Of a stretch of 64,000 nt of DNA, positions 1 through 11,249 are shown piece by piece (within the stretch, counting starts at the first letter, position 1; the number at the start of each line of letters is the position of its first letter). Made by a program: the position numbers and the translations under genes. The notes beneath the pieces are model-generated. The model was not told the DNA's origin. It saw only the letters and a program-made list of their open reading frames with translations, and did not search any database. This DNA comes from Geosporobacter subterraneus DSM 17957. GTDB lineage: Bacteria > Bacillota > Clostridia > Peptostreptococcales > Thermotaleaceae. Location: the NCBI RefSeq assembly GCF_900142145.1, contig NZ_FQZV01000021.1, forward strand, positions 1 through 64,000, in the 5' to 3' direction.

Positions 1-41
1 GGTGACTTCATTTTAACAAAGTTGAAACTCTTTTTCTATTG

Positions 42-72
42 TATTGGTTTCACTTTTTAAGTGAAACCAATA
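42..72. repeat. Perfect 14-bp hairpin beside the broken arginine deiminase
   Basis: The arms at 42-55 and 59-72 are exact reverse complements with a TTT loop. The hairpin lies about 50 bp beyond the premature end of the arginine deiminase frame. No good U-tract follows on either strand, so it could be a weak terminator or the edge of an inserted palindromic element. The rest of 1-121 holds no gene that I recognise. Confidence 0.6.
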
Positions 73-121
73 ATAATGCAAAACTACTGTAACTATGCGG
101 CACGAAGCAATGCTGGATAAA

Positions 122-721
122 TTATGATGAATAATTCAGGTTAAATATATATTTAGGAAATAAAGTTTCACGGTTTCTGGTATCCGCTGCCATTACATTT
201 AGTGTGATACCGCTGCCTACTGAGGCAAAAGGATCCCGTTGAAAATATAAATTGGGAATGGGATCAAGATAAAAGGGGTAGGCGTTTTTGATCATATCAC
301 CTAAAGATTTTTTGTGAATATGATGCAATTGTTCTTTTCGTACACCTGCGATACATCTGTATATCAATTCTCGGTCTGGAATGCCGCTAAAATATTCTAA
401 CAGGGATTCCGTTAAACCCTCTGTATCAATTCGGCCCTCCTTTATAAATTCCCTTAGAAACCGATCCCTTACTTCTTTTGCTTGAAGGATCTCAGACATA
501 AGATCGGTTAAATACAGTACTTCAACGCCTTCGTCTCGCAGCAGCTGAGCAAATTGGTCATGTTCCCTTTTGGCTTGCTTTAAGTATGCAATTTCATCAA
601 AAAGTAATCTTCTTAAATAATCAGGCACAATGTTTTCTATCTCTTCTCCAGGACAATGGAGTAAAACACTTTTAAGCTGTCCAACTTCGTTATATACATG
701 AATATTTTTATCAGAAACCAT
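122..721 (-). pseudogene. arcA: Arginine deiminase, N-terminal half only
   Basis: Arginine deiminase hydrolyses arginine to citrulline and ammonia, the first step of fermentative arginine use. The 199 codons match the N-terminal half of the family (normally about 400-410 residues), including the PNLYFQRDPFA segment with the substrate-binding Asp and the RNRETLFPKYIF segment. Family resemblance stops right after this and the frame ends six codons later. The catalytic His and Cys regions of the C-terminal half are absent. The start is the ATG at 721, eight bases after GGAGG; the longer frame to 760 lacks a site. It is probably inactive. A frameshift or an insertion next to the hairpin at 42-72 could be the cause, and the window ends too soon to tell. 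Confidence 0.85.
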
Positions 722-841
722 TTCATCATCCTCCCTGCCTCTAGATTGCGTAAGCCTCAATCTTGTCTACAAGGATAGTATGATGAACTTTTTATCATTT
801 TTATTCAAAATAGAGCTTTATTGTACGGCTTGTTCTATTTT

Positions 842-1249
842 TCATTCTTTTGCACCAACCAGGGCGTTTTCTATAGCTTTCAGAATGACCTTGCTGCTGG
901 AAGTAGCACCGGATACTACGTCTACCCACAGGGATTGTGCATCCACGACCCTGCTAGGTATTATTTCAGCAGAGATACCTTTATCATGCTTATGATGAAG
1001 CAAATCAATTTTTTCAATCCTATGATTTTTAACGGTGACCTGTACCTCGGCGCCTACCCAGACTACCTCATAAAATCCCTTGTATATGCCATCAGGAATA
1101 AGAGATAAGTCCACATCTGAAATAGAAATCTGTGCGATTCCCTTTCTATAGTGATATAGTTCCCGATAATAATCAAATTTCAGGCCAAAATAAATCATTA
1201 CCTGTATCAACAACATTAAGGCAAATAAGCGTATATTTTTATTTCTCAT
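842..1249 (-). CDS. Membrane-anchored FMN-binding domain protein
   Basis: This is a 135-residue protein with one N-terminal hydrophobic segment (about residues 6-24) followed by an FMN_bind domain. The SGATSSS motif near residue 115 is the flavinylation-type motif, in which the Thr carries FMN through a phosphoester bond in NqrC/RnfG relatives. It probably takes part in electron transfer at the outer membrane face, with partner unknown. It lies upstream of, and on the same strand as, the broken arcA, about 120 bp away. A GAAGGGA ribosome site precedes the ATG at 1249. Family assignment is good; the specific role is not known. Confidence 0.8.
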   Translation of the reverse strand: MRNKNIRLFALMLLIQVMIYFGLKFDYYRELYHYRKGIAQISISDVDLSLIPDGIYKGFYEVVWVGAEVQVTVKNHRIEKIDLLHHKHDKGISAEIIPSRVVDAQSLWVDVVSGATSSSKVILKAIENALVGAKE

Positions 1250-1408
1250 ATGATCATTCCCTTCATATTTACCTGTACGATCAGCAGAAGCGATTGTCTG
1301 AAGCAGGTATAGGGTTTTATAGGAAAAATGTAGGTATATCTTTAGTTACGGTGGGTATCTTAAAAAATATATTGTTTAAAAAATCCTGATCTACATGCAA
1401 GAGCTATA

Positions 1409-2668
<1,260 letters not shown>

Positions 2669-2815
2669 TTTTTTAAAAATGTAGACAAGGATTATTTTTT
2701 CATAGAATATGACATTTGGGAAAAAAGCAGACAAGTCTTTTGCTGAGTGTTGTTTTCAATTATTTTTGAAATATGCAAAAATTAGAAGAAAAGCAATTAA
2801 ATTGATGAAATTTCC

Positions 2816-2845
2816 TTGACAGTTTACGGATAGAACAGTTACAAT
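2816..2845 (+). promoter_or_regulatory. Sigma-A type promoter of ileS
   Basis: TTGACA at 2816-2821 and TACAAT at 2840-2845 are separated by 18 bp. The pair sits immediately upstream of the T-box leader, which fixes its assignment to ileS. Confidence 0.8.
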
Positions 2846-2864
2846 ATTATGTAAAATGGTGTTT

Positions 2865-3105
2865 ATAAATGCGATGAAGAGGACAGTAATAAGAGAGACG
2901 GTTTACAGAGAGATAATCCTAGGGTGAAAGATTATTAACACGGCCTTTTATGAAGATCACCTCAGAGCCGGATGCCTGAATGACAGTAGGGAATCCCGTA
3001 GGCATACGTTACATGCATAGAGTGATAAGGTAGGCAATCTATCTTATAATCAGGGTGGTACCGCGGTTTATTCGTCCCTAAGTCATTGACTTAGGGACTT
3101 TTACA
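2865..3105 (+). promoter_or_regulatory. T-box leader (isoleucine) with terminator
   Basis: The leader has the conserved T-box core AGGGTGGTACCGCG at 3052-3065, which pairs with the free CCA end of uncharged tRNA. It is followed by an 11-bp terminator stem (3074-3084 with 3088-3098) and a T-run. Stem I begins near GATGAAGAGGACAGTAA. The most likely specifier codon is ATC (Ile) at 2956-2958, in the context GAAG-ATC-A. It should allow read-through into ileS when tRNA-Ile is uncharged. The identity of the downstream gene supports the specifier reading. Confidence 0.92.
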
Positions 3106-3138
3106 TTTTAATCAATAAGCAACGAAAGGATGAATAGA

Positions 3139-6100
3139 ATGAAAAAGTTCAAACCTTTATCAGAACTCCCGGTAGCCCAGCGGGAAAATGAGATTTCGGG
3201 TTTTTGGGATGAAGTAGATATTTTAAAAAAAAGTATTCAAAACCGTGAAGGGAAAAAATCCTTTGTTTTTTTCGAAGGGCCGCCAACAGCCAATGGCAGA
3301 CCGGGAATCCATCACGTTATTTCCAGAACCCTTAAGGATTCTGTTTGTCGATATAAGACAATGACAGGTCATCAGGTAAAGCGTAAGGCCGGATGGGATA
3401 CCCATGGTCTACCGGTAGAAATCGAGGTAGAGAAGCAATTAAAGCTGACCAGTAAGCAGGATATAGAGGATTATGGAATTGCTGCCTTTAATGAAAAATG
3501 CCGTGAATCTGTATTCTCTTATGAAAAGCAATGGAGAGAAATGACCAGAAGGATGGGCTATTCTATTGACTTAGATAACCCTTATATCACATTGGATAAC
3601 GACTACATTGAGTCTGTATGGTGGATTTTGGACAAATATTTTAAAGAAGGCTATATTTATGAAGGACATAAGATTCTTCCTTACTGCCCAAGATGTGGAA
3701 CCGGTTTGGCTTCCCACGAAGTGTCTCAGGGGTATAAAGAAATCAAGTCCAATACAGTAATTGCAACTTTTAAAAGGAAGGATGCAGAAGAATATTTCCT
3801 CGTATGGACTACTACACCTTGGACCCTTGCTTCCAACGTGGCTCTGGCAGTGCACCCGGACCATACCTATGTAAAGGTAAAATTCAATGAGAAGGTATAC
3901 ATTTTAGAGAAAAACCTGGCATCCAAGGTAATTGACGGAGAGTATGAGATTTTAGAGGAAACTCCTGGAAAGGCTTTGGAGTATATCGAATACGAGCAGC
4001 TCATGCCCTTTGTGAAGGCAGAGAAAAAAGCGTTCTTTGTAACCGTGGGAGAGTTTGTAACGACAGAGGATGGAACGGGTATCGTTCATATTGCTCCAGC
4101 CTTTGGAGAAGATGACTACCAGATCGGCAGAAGATATGATCTTCCTGTGCTGCAGCCGGTAAATGAAGAAGGTAAATATATCACAACGCCATGGGAAGGC
4201 AGATTTGTTATGGACTGTGATGTAGATATTATTAAATGGCTTCACGGAGAAGGAAAGTTATTTAAAAAGGAAAAGATGGATCATAACTACCCTCACTGCT
4301 GGAGATGCTCTACACCGCTCTTGTATTATGCAAAGCCAAGCTGGTATATTGAAGTGACGAAGATGAAAGAGCAGCTTATTGCCAACAATAAATCTGTATC
4401 TTGGTACCCGGATTATGTAGGAGAAAAACGTTTCGGAAATTGGCTTGAAAACTTAAATGACTGGGCACTGTCCAGAAACCGTTATTGGGGTACACCGTTA
4501 AACATATGGCGATGCGGATGCGGACACACACAATCGGTGGGTTCCCGTGCCGAGTTGATCGAAAAAGCTGTAGAAACCATCGACCATAGTATTGAGCTGC
4601 ACAGACCCTATGTGGATGATATTCATCTGCGATGCGATAAATGCGAAGGGACCATGACCCGCGTCACAGAGGTAATCGACTGCTGGTTTGACAGTGGAGC
4701 GATGCCTTTTGCTCAGCATCATTATCCATTTGAAAACAGTGAAAACTTTGATGAACTGTTCCCGGCGGATTTCATTTGCGAAGGAATAGATCAAACCAGA
4801 GGCTGGTTCTATTCATTACTGGCGATTTCTACCTTTGTGAAGGGCGTATCACCCTATAAAAATGTATTGGTAAACGACCTGATCCTTGACAAAGAAGGCA
4901 GAAAGATGTCTAAGTCCAAGGGAAATACAGTAGATCCCTTCCAGCTTTTCGATCAGTATGGAGCTGACGTTCTCAGATGGTATCTGTTATATGTATCTCC
5001 GGCATGGACACCGACACGCTTTGATATAGATGGGCTAAAAGAAATACAAAGCAAGTTCTTTGGTACAATTCGAAATGTATACAACTTCTTTACGCTATAT
5101 GCAAACACCGATGAAATTGACCCCAAAGAATTCTTTGTTGAATATTCCGAAAGACCGGAACTGGATCGATGGATTTTATCCAAATATCATAGCTTGCTGA
5201 AAGCAGTTGAAGCAGAATTAGCGGTCTTCGATTTGACGAAAGCTGTTAGAAAGATTCAGGAGTTTGTAAACGAAGACTTATCTAACTGGTATATTCGACG
5301 GGCAAGACGTCGTTTCTGGGCAACTGAGCTAAATGATGACAAAAAGGCTGTGTATAATACTACCTATGAAATTCTTATTGGCGTATCGAAACTGGTAGCA
5401 CCTTTTGCTCCCTTCTTATCCGATGAGATGTACCGTAACCTGACAGGGGAGCTTTCTGTACATTTGGCAGATTACCCGGTGGCAGATATTGCGATGATTG
5501 ATATTGCGGTAGAAGAGAGAATGGATTTAGTAAGAGATCTTGTAGGACTGGGGCGAGCTGCAAGAGCACAGGCTAAAATAAAAGTGCGACAGCCTATCCA
5601 AAAGATTCTTATTGACGGCAAATATGAATCTCTTATTTCTGACCTGGTAGAGTTAATAGAAGAAGAGCTTAATGTTAAAGATGTTATCTTTGAGAAGAAT
5701 CTTCAGGAATATATGAATTTTAGTCTGAAGCCTAATTTTAAGGTTGCTGGATCTATCCTAGGGCCCAAAATTAAGGAGTTAGGAAAAATCTTAGGGGAAC
5801 TGGATGCATCAGTAGTGGTACCTAAGCTTGAGGCTGGAGAGAGCATCGTGCTGAAGCTAAATGGAGAAGATACGGAGATTTTAAAGGACTATGTGTTAAT
5901 TACCATATCTGCGAAGGAAGGCTTTACAGTAGAGATGGCCAACAATCTCTTCGTTATTCTGGATACAACCTTGACTGAGGAACTCATCAACGAGGGCTTT
6001 GCCAGAGAATTTATCTCTAAGGTGCAGCAGATGCGTAAAACCAATGGCTATGAAATGATGGATCAAATCAAGATATATTTCAATGGAGATGAATTTATCC

Positions 6101-6237
6101 GTAAAGCAGTGGATATTCACAAGGAATATATTATGCATGAAACGCTGGCGGTATCCATTGAAGAGGTTAGAGATGGAGATTTTGAAAAACAGGATCTTAA
6201 TGATCATGAAACCGGCATTAAGGTAGAGCGCATATAG
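3139..6237 (+). CDS. ileS: Isoleucyl-tRNA synthetase, type 2, with GIHH signature
   Basis: This enzyme charges tRNA-Ile. At about 1032 residues, with no N-terminal extension and a long C-terminal anticodon region, it fits the type 2 (eukaryote-like) IleRS seen in many Clostridia. The KMSKS loop is present (GRKMSKSKGN, around 4903-4926). The class I signature, normally HxGH, reads Gly-Ile-His-His at 3304-3315, i.e. a swapped GxHH form. The ATG at 3130 touches the GAAAGG ribosome site, so the ATG at 3139 is the better start. Regulation is by the upstream T-box. A strong terminator follows at 6244. Confidence 0.96.
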   Translation: MKKFKPLSELPVAQRENEISGFWDEVDILKKSIQNREGKKSFVFFEGPPTANGRPGIHHVISRTLKDSVCRYKTMTGHQVKRKAGWDTHGLPVEIEVEKQLKLTSKQDIEDYGIAAFNEKCRESVFSYEKQWREMTRRMGYSIDLDNPYITLDNDYIESVWWILDKYFKEGYIYEGHKILPYCPRCGTGLASHEVSQGYKEIKSNTVIATFKRKDAEEYFLVWTTTPWTLASNVALAVHPDHTYVKVKFNEKVYILEKNLASKVIDGEYEILEETPGKALEYIEYEQLMPFVKAEKKAFFVTVGEFVTTEDGTGIVHIAPAFGEDDYQIGRRYDLPVLQPVNEEGKYITTPWEGRFVMDCDVDIIKWLHGEGKLFKKEKMDHNYPHCWRCSTPLLYYAKPSWYIEVTKMKEQLIANNKSVSWYPDYVGEKRFGNWLENLNDWALSRNRYWGTPLNIWRCGCGHTQSVGSRAELIEKAVETIDHSIELHRPYVDDIHLRCDKCEGTMTRVTEVIDCWFDSGAMPFAQHHYPFENSENFDELFPADFICEGIDQTRGWFYSLLAISTFVKGVSPYKNVLVNDLILDKEGRKMSKSKGNTVDPFQLFDQYGADVLRWYLLYVSPAWTPTRFDIDGLKEIQSKFFGTIRNVYNFFTLYANTDEIDPKEFFVEYSERPELDRWILSKYHSLLKAVEAELAVFDLTKAVRKIQEFVNEDLSNWYIRRARRRFWATELNDDKKAVYNTTYEILIGVSKLVAPFAPFLSDEMYRNLTGELSVHLADYPVADIAMIDIAVEERMDLVRDLVGLGRAARAQAKIKVRQPIQKILIDGKYESLISDLVELIEEELNVKDVIFEKNLQEYMNFSLKPNFKVAGSILGPKIKELGKILGELDASVVVPKLEAGESIVLKLNGEDTEILKDYVLITISAKEGFTVEMANNLFVILDTTLTEELINEGFAREFISKVQQMRKTNGYEMMDQIKIYFNGDEFIRKAVDIHKEYIMHETLAVSIEEVRDGDFEKQDLNDHETGIKVERI

Positions 6238-6243
6238 GTTAAG

Positions 6244-6272
6244 AATCAGCCTTTTAGGCTGATTTTTTTTTC
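6244..6272 (+). terminator. Terminator of ileS
   Basis: An 8-bp stem (AATCAGCC with GGCTGATT, 6244-6251 and 6257-6264) is followed by a run of T. Confidence 0.9.
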
Positions 6273-6395
6273 TTGATTTTAATTCTGCAATTCAAGGGTA
6301 TATTTTAGAAGGAAAAAATAAAAGACTGTAGAATTGTGTAGAAAGGTATCATTTTATGGTAGTTATGGAATCTGAAGATACAAGGAGAGCAATAT

Positions 6396-8834
6396 ATGGG
6401 TGAGAGAATAGGTGACCTGGATAAAGGTCCTATAACCGTTCTAAAATGGAGATCAGGGGAAACCATGGCTATATCCTATGTATCTCCCAATATTATACAG
6501 TATGGATATACAGCAGAGGATTTGGTGCAGGAGAAGATTCGTTTTTCCAGCATCGTTCATCCCGATGATTTCGAATCGGTACAGAAGAACAGGCTGCAAT
6601 TTATGTTGTCCGATCAAACCTATCTTCAACAGGAATATCGTATTCAAACTGCTTCAGGCCAAGTGAGATGGGTACATAGTCTAAGTGTGATTAGGGAGAA
6701 AAATAATAGTGTTTATTATTGGGAGGAATATTTAGTAGATATAACCGAGCGTACAAATATGGAATCCCCAGTAAAAGAAACAGAAGAAATGTATCGCAGT
6801 ATTGTAGAGGGTACCTTTGTAGGGATATATATTATACAAAATGGCCTGTTTGCATATGTAAATGGTCAAATGGCAGAAATATTCGGATATAAACAGGAGG
6901 AAATGTTGTTTAAGGCGGTAAGAGAGATTGTTTTACCGGAAGATTACGAACTAGTTGCTGAAAATATTCGAAGGCGGATAGAGGGGGAAATTGAAAGTAT
7001 ACAATACCAATTCAGAGGTGTTAAAAAGGATAAAACCGTTATCTATATTAAGGTATTAGGCAGTAAAATATTATATAAGGGATCACCGGCAGTGATTGGT
7101 ACACTCATTGATATAACAGAGTCAAAGCGGAATGACGAACAGCTGCGTATGGCGGCCAAAGTGTTTGAAAGTACCATTGAAGGTGTTGTTGTGACCGATG
7201 TAGAAGGTAAGATTCAATGGGTGAATCCAGCCTTTAGCAAAATTACCGGTTACAGCAAGGAGGAAGCCTTGGGAAAAAACCCTAGGATTCTCAAGTCAGA
7301 AAGACATGATGATGAATTTTATAGGGATATGTGGAGAGATATAAAAATCACAGGACAGTGGCAGGGAGAGATATGGAACAGAAGAAAAAACGGTGAAACC
7401 TATCCGGAATGGCTTACGATATCGGCCATTCGGGACGAAGAAGGAAAGACAGTTCAATACGTGTCAGTTTTTAATGATATTACGGAGCGGTTTCAACGGG
7501 AGGAGCGTATTAAGTATCAGGCATATCATGATGCACTGACAGGCTTGCCCAACCGGTCTTTGCTTCGTGACCGTCTTTCTATGGCACTAACCCACGCCCA
7601 TAGAAGTGGTAAGATGATCGCCATTATGATGCTGGATCTAGATCGCTTTAAACGCATCAATGACACACTGGGACACCCCGTTGGGGATACTTTGCTTCAA
7701 ATGGTAGCAAAGCGGCTGACAAATAGTATTCGGAACGGTGATACGGTTTCAAGACTGGGAGGAGATGAATTTGCAATCATTCTGGAGGATATAGGAAGCG
7801 TAGAGAATGTGATCAAGGTGGCGCAGAAAATACTCCGCAGGATGGAAACTCCTGTTCAGATTAAGTCCCATGATTTACATATTAGCACTAGTATTGGAAT
7901 CAGCCTGTATCCCACCGACGGTCAGGATGCAGACAGCCTGCTGAAATTTGCAGATACTGCTATGTATCAAGCAAAGCAGGAGGGAAGGAATCAGTATCGG
8001 CTCTACACTCCCAAAATGAATGATAAGGCATTGCAGCGGCTGACTATGGAAAATGAGCTGAGAAAGGCCTTAGAGAGGGAAGAATTTTTAGTATATTACC
8101 AGCCAAAATTAGATCTGTGCTCAGGAAAAGTGATCGGTGCAGAGGCCTTGGTGAGATGGCAGCATCCGCGGTTAGGCTTTCTGTCTCCTAGCGAGTTTAT
8201 CCCTTTGGCGGAAGAAACAGGGCTCATCAAGCCCATCGGGGATTTTGTGCTGTGGGCTGCCTGCAAGCAGAATAAGGATTGGCAGGATAAGGGGTTAAAG
8301 GGCATATGCATTTCCGTAAATTTATCGGCAGTACAATTCCAGCAGAAAAATTTATTGCAGAAGGTCACCCATTGCCTCACTGAAGTGGGGCTAAACCCGG
8401 CATACCTGGAATTAGAGATTACGGAAAGCAGTGCCATTCAAAACCCTCAAATGACGATTAAAACCTTAAAGGAATTTAAAAAGCTTGGGATCCAGCTGTC
8501 TATTGACGATTTCGGTACAGGATATTCTTCTCTGGGCCTGCTCAATCAATTGCCCTTAGATACGCTGAAGATAGACAAATCCTTTATTCGGGATATTACT
8601 TCTGATAAGGATAGTCAAGCCATTGTATCTGCTATCATTGCCATGTCGCACAACCTGGGCATAAAACTAGTGGCAGAAGGCGTGGAAACCAAGGATCAAA
8701 TGTTCTATCTAAAAGAACATCATTGCGATCAGATTCAAGGTTATTTAATAAGTCCGCCTATTGCTGCTGAACAGTTTGAAAAGTTTCTTCAGCCCGATTA
8801 TCATATAATGACCTATACATGGACTGTGGGATGA
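6396..8834 (+). CDS. PAS-PAS-PAS-GGDEF-EAL cyclic di-GMP enzyme
   Basis: This 812-residue cytosolic protein has no membrane segment. Three PAS domains (about 20-117, 125-245, 250-370, each ending in an ITE/ITES-type motif) feed a GGDEF domain and a C-terminal EAL domain. GGDEF is intact at residues 455-459, preceded by the inhibitory I-site RNGD (446-449). The EAL motif at 583-585 and the DDFGTGYSS loop are also intact. Both synthesis and hydrolysis of c-di-GMP are therefore possible, with balance set by PAS ligands. It starts at the ATG after AAGGAG. It is transcribed alone, after the ileS terminator. Confidence 0.95.
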   Translation: MGERIGDLDKGPITVLKWRSGETMAISYVSPNIIQYGYTAEDLVQEKIRFSSIVHPDDFESVQKNRLQFMLSDQTYLQQEYRIQTASGQVRWVHSLSVIREKNNSVYYWEEYLVDITERTNMESPVKETEEMYRSIVEGTFVGIYIIQNGLFAYVNGQMAEIFGYKQEEMLFKAVREIVLPEDYELVAENIRRRIEGEIESIQYQFRGVKKDKTVIYIKVLGSKILYKGSPAVIGTLIDITESKRNDEQLRMAAKVFESTIEGVVVTDVEGKIQWVNPAFSKITGYSKEEALGKNPRILKSERHDDEFYRDMWRDIKITGQWQGEIWNRRKNGETYPEWLTISAIRDEEGKTVQYVSVFNDITERFQREERIKYQAYHDALTGLPNRSLLRDRLSMALTHAHRSGKMIAIMMLDLDRFKRINDTLGHPVGDTLLQMVAKRLTNSIRNGDTVSRLGGDEFAIILEDIGSVENVIKVAQKILRRMETPVQIKSHDLHISTSIGISLYPTDGQDADSLLKFADTAMYQAKQEGRNQYRLYTPKMNDKALQRLTMENELRKALEREEFLVYYQPKLDLCSGKVIGAEALVRWQHPRLGFLSPSEFIPLAEETGLIKPIGDFVLWAACKQNKDWQDKGLKGICISVNLSAVQFQQKNLLQKVTHCLTEVGLNPAYLELEITESSAIQNPQMTIKTLKEFKKLGIQLSIDDFGTGYSSLGLLNQLPLDTLKIDKSFIRDITSDKDSQAIVSAIIAMSHNLGIKLVAEGVETKDQMFYLKEHHCDQIQGYLISPPIAAEQFEKFLQPDYHIMTYTWTVG

Positions 8835-8875
8835 CAAAACAAAGGATATTTTAAGTTTAAGTATTTTCAAGGATT

Positions 8876-9166
8876 TTAAGCAAGCTTTCTACTACTTTTC
8901 ATTTTAATGCCAGAGGTCTTTCCAACCATTGCCAAAAGCTGACTGACGATTGGATTCTTCTCCTGGCAGAAACGGGCAGGATGATGGAAATAGGCATCAT
9001 CAGTCTTGAATCTGATTTTGACGGTACCAGTCCGGAACTGGAAATCACTGATATAAGTCAGTTGGATAAGCTGGTTGCAGAATTGGAAAAAAACAAATTT
9101 AGCGGAAATGAGATTGAAAAGATCTGTTATAAGAATGGATTAAGGATTGTTAAAGACGTATTGTAA
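8876..9166 (+). pseudogene. Relic of membrane dipeptidase (peptidase M19)
   Basis: One open frame carries two pieces of an M19 dipeptidase. The first, HFNARGL...H..KLTDD....LAETG (about 8900-8980), corresponds to the family segment SHSNARAL.DHPRNLTDEQI.A.AE.GG. The second (about 8987-9166) begins with SDFDGTSPE and ends in the usual IEKI...N.LRI.K.VL tail. The roughly 40-50 residues that normally separate them are missing, as is everything N-terminal to the first piece. An ATG-initiated piece of 61 codons (8981-9166) remains open but cannot be an active enzyme. Confidence 0.75.
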
Positions 9167-9170
9167 GCAA

Positions 9171-9197
9171 AAGACGCGTACTGCAGGTACGCGTCTT
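9171..9197. terminator. Bidirectional terminator-like hairpin
   Basis: An 11-bp perfect stem (9171-9181 with 9187-9197) lies between the dipeptidase relic and the convergent chemoreceptor gene. T-rich flanks are short on both sides. Confidence 0.65.
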
Positions 9198-9204
9198 CTA
9201 TTCC

Positions 9205-11178
9205 TTATAGTTTGAAGCTGTTAACAGATGCCTTTAACTGCTTAGCCAGCTCGTTTAGTTCCTCGATAGATGTATTAATGTACTCCAAGGATGCGGTTTG
9301 TTCTTCCGTAGAGGCTGCAACTTCTTCTGTGCTTGCCGCGGTTTCCTGAGAGATTGCAGAAATACTGTCAATTTCTGAAGCAATGGATTTACCTTCTGCC
9401 GTTGCGGACTGTGTAGCAGTGGTAATATCCTTAACCTGCAGGGTAATGCGATGAACATTGTCCTTGATCTTTCTGAAAACCTCCGTTGTATTTCGTGTAT
9501 TCTTTTCTTGCTGAAGGATAGTCTCTGCGGCAGAATCTGATTCCCGTACTGCTGCATTGATGGCAGTTTGTATGTCTTTGATTAATTCCTGTATCTTTTC
9601 TGTGGATTTTTGCGATTCTTCCGCTAGCTTTCTTACTTCATCGGCAACTACAGCAAATCCCTTGCCGTGCTCCCCTGCCCTGGCTGCCTCGATAGCTGCA
9701 TTTAGAGCAAGCAGGTTTGTTTGAGATGAGATGCCCTGAATTACTTCAATGATTTCACCGATTTGTAAAGATTTTTCATTAAGAGACAGGATGGCATCAG
9801 CAACATGACGTACAGTATCGCTGCTTTCTTTCATTTTTTGTTCCTGCTCCTCAACGGTTTTTACGCCGTGGGAAACAAAGCTTTCTGCATCGGATGCAGA
9901 CTCAAAGGATTCTGCACTGATTTTTGCTATATGATCGATAGAATTCACGATACTGCGAACGGATTCAGAACTGCTTTGGACACTTTTTGCCTGTTCGTCA
10001 CTGCCTAAGGCCAGTTGGCTGATTGCTTCGGCAATTTGTGTGGCAACAATATTTGTCTGCTGTGAGGATTCCAGTACGGACGTTGAAGTGGCACTAATTT
10101 GCTCAGAGGCCAGGACGATTTTTTTAATTAAATCCTTGAGACTGTCACGCATTTGGTGGAAGGATTCCGCTAGATTTCCGATTTCATCCTGAGTATGAAT
10201 AGAAAAACTATAAGATAGGTTTCCTTTAGCAAACTCTCTGGATGCCTCTAATAATACCTTAATGGGTTTAAGCAGGTAAACTGAAAATGCATAGCCAAGC
10301 AACACACATATTAAAAGCACAACGCCTATTAGGGCAGCAGTCTCCTTTTTTGTAGCTTGTACAGATGCATAAGCTTCCTCATAGGGTTGGCGTACTACTA
10401 CAGGCCATCCCACAATAGGAACCGTGGTATAGGCACCGAAGATATGATTCTCCTTGTATATGTAATCCTCATGACCTGCTTGTCCTTGTAATGCTTTTGC
10501 AACTACCGGAATATCTGATACATTTTCTTGGGCATCTACCATCGCTGTATCTGGATGGGCCAAAATTTGTCCTTTTTTGTCTGTGATAAATGCATATCCT
10601 TTTTCGCCCATAATAATTCTTTTACGCATTTCTTCAATGCTTGAGAGATCTAAAGTACCTCCAACCGTTCCTATAAACTCTCCACCCGAGCCTAAGATGG
10701 GAGCTACAATTACCACCGCAGGCTTTCCTGTAGTCTTTGATATGACTACATCACTAATAACTGTTTTTTTTGTAGAGAGGATTGTTTGCATATATTCCCG
10801 GCTGCTGAGATCATCAAATTGTGCTTTGCCATCGGACCGCGCTACCTGTAAGCCCTTAGCATCTGTTGTAAATATTACGGCAAAACTGGTATGGCTTTTG
10901 GATAGGGCTTCCAAGGTAAGGCGCTGATCTTCAGTATTAAAGCTGCGGACATCCGGCAGGGAGGCAACACCTTCTATAACTGTAACATTTTGAGTCAAAA
11001 ATAGATTGATTTCGTGACTGAGGGTATTGGCAAGATTTGTGGCACTATTGATAAGATTCCCTTTAAGATTGTTCATCTGACTTCTGGCAGCCATATATCC
11101 CACTGTAGATACAGAAGATACGGTTAGTACGATGAGCAGTAAAATGATTTTTGTACGTAAAGTAATCCTTTTTAGCAT
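9205..11178 (-). CDS. Methyl-accepting chemotaxis protein (dCache, HAMP, MA)
   Basis: This is a 657-residue chemoreceptor. The first membrane segment is at about 9-30, an extracellular double-Cache ligand domain at about 40-270, the second membrane segment at about 281-302, HAMP at about 303-355, and a long signalling coiled coil to the end. The hairpin tip ([23 protein letters not shown]) is canonical for CheA/CheW binding. The start is the ATG at 11178, six bases after AAAGGAGAG; the longer frame to 11211 has no site. A c-di-GMP-I riboswitch lies in its leader, so expression should follow c-di-GMP. The ligand is unknown. Confidence 0.95.
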   Translation of the reverse strand: MLKRITLRTKIILLLIVLTVSSVSTVGYMAARSQMNNLKGNLINSATNLANTLSHEINLFLTQNVTVIEGVASLPDVRSFNTEDQRLTLEALSKSHTSFAVIFTTDAKGLQVARSDGKAQFDDLSSREYMQTILSTKKTVISDVVISKTTGKPAVVIVAPILGSGGEFIGTVGGTLDLSSIEEMRKRIIMGEKGYAFITDKKGQILAHPDTAMVDAQENVSDIPVVAKALQGQAGHEDYIYKENHIFGAYTTVPIVGWPVVVRQPYEEAYASVQATKKETAALIGVVLLICVLLGYAFSVYLLKPIKVLLEASREFAKGNLSYSFSIHTQDEIGNLAESFHQMRDSLKDLIKKIVLASEQISATSTSVLESSQQTNIVATQIAEAISQLALGSDEQAKSVQSSSESVRSIVNSIDHIAKISAESFESASDAESFVSHGVKTVEEQEQKMKESSDTVRHVADAILSLNEKSLQIGEIIEVIQGISSQTNLLALNAAIEAARAGEHGKGFAVVADEVRKLAEESQKSTEKIQELIKDIQTAINAAVRESDSAAETILQQEKNTRNTTEVFRKIKDNVHRITLQVKDITTATQSATAEGKSIASEIDSISAISQETAASTEEVAASTEEQTASLEYINTSIEELNELAKQLKASVNSFKL

Positions 11179-11249
11179 GCTATTCTCTCCTTTTTTTATT
11201 GAGTTGCTCAAATCGAGGATTGGACAAATAAGAAAAGAATATAAGGATG

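Noticed and set aside
1132-1389. 85-codon plus-strand frame upstream of mnmA
   Set aside because: It overlaps the FMN-binding gene on the opposite strand for half its length and has no ribosome site. The last 38 codons look protein-like but match nothing known to me.
9255-9557. Open frame of 100 codons inside the chemoreceptor gene
   Set aside because: It lies within the chemoreceptor in another frame on the same strand, with low-complexity sequence and no ribosome site.
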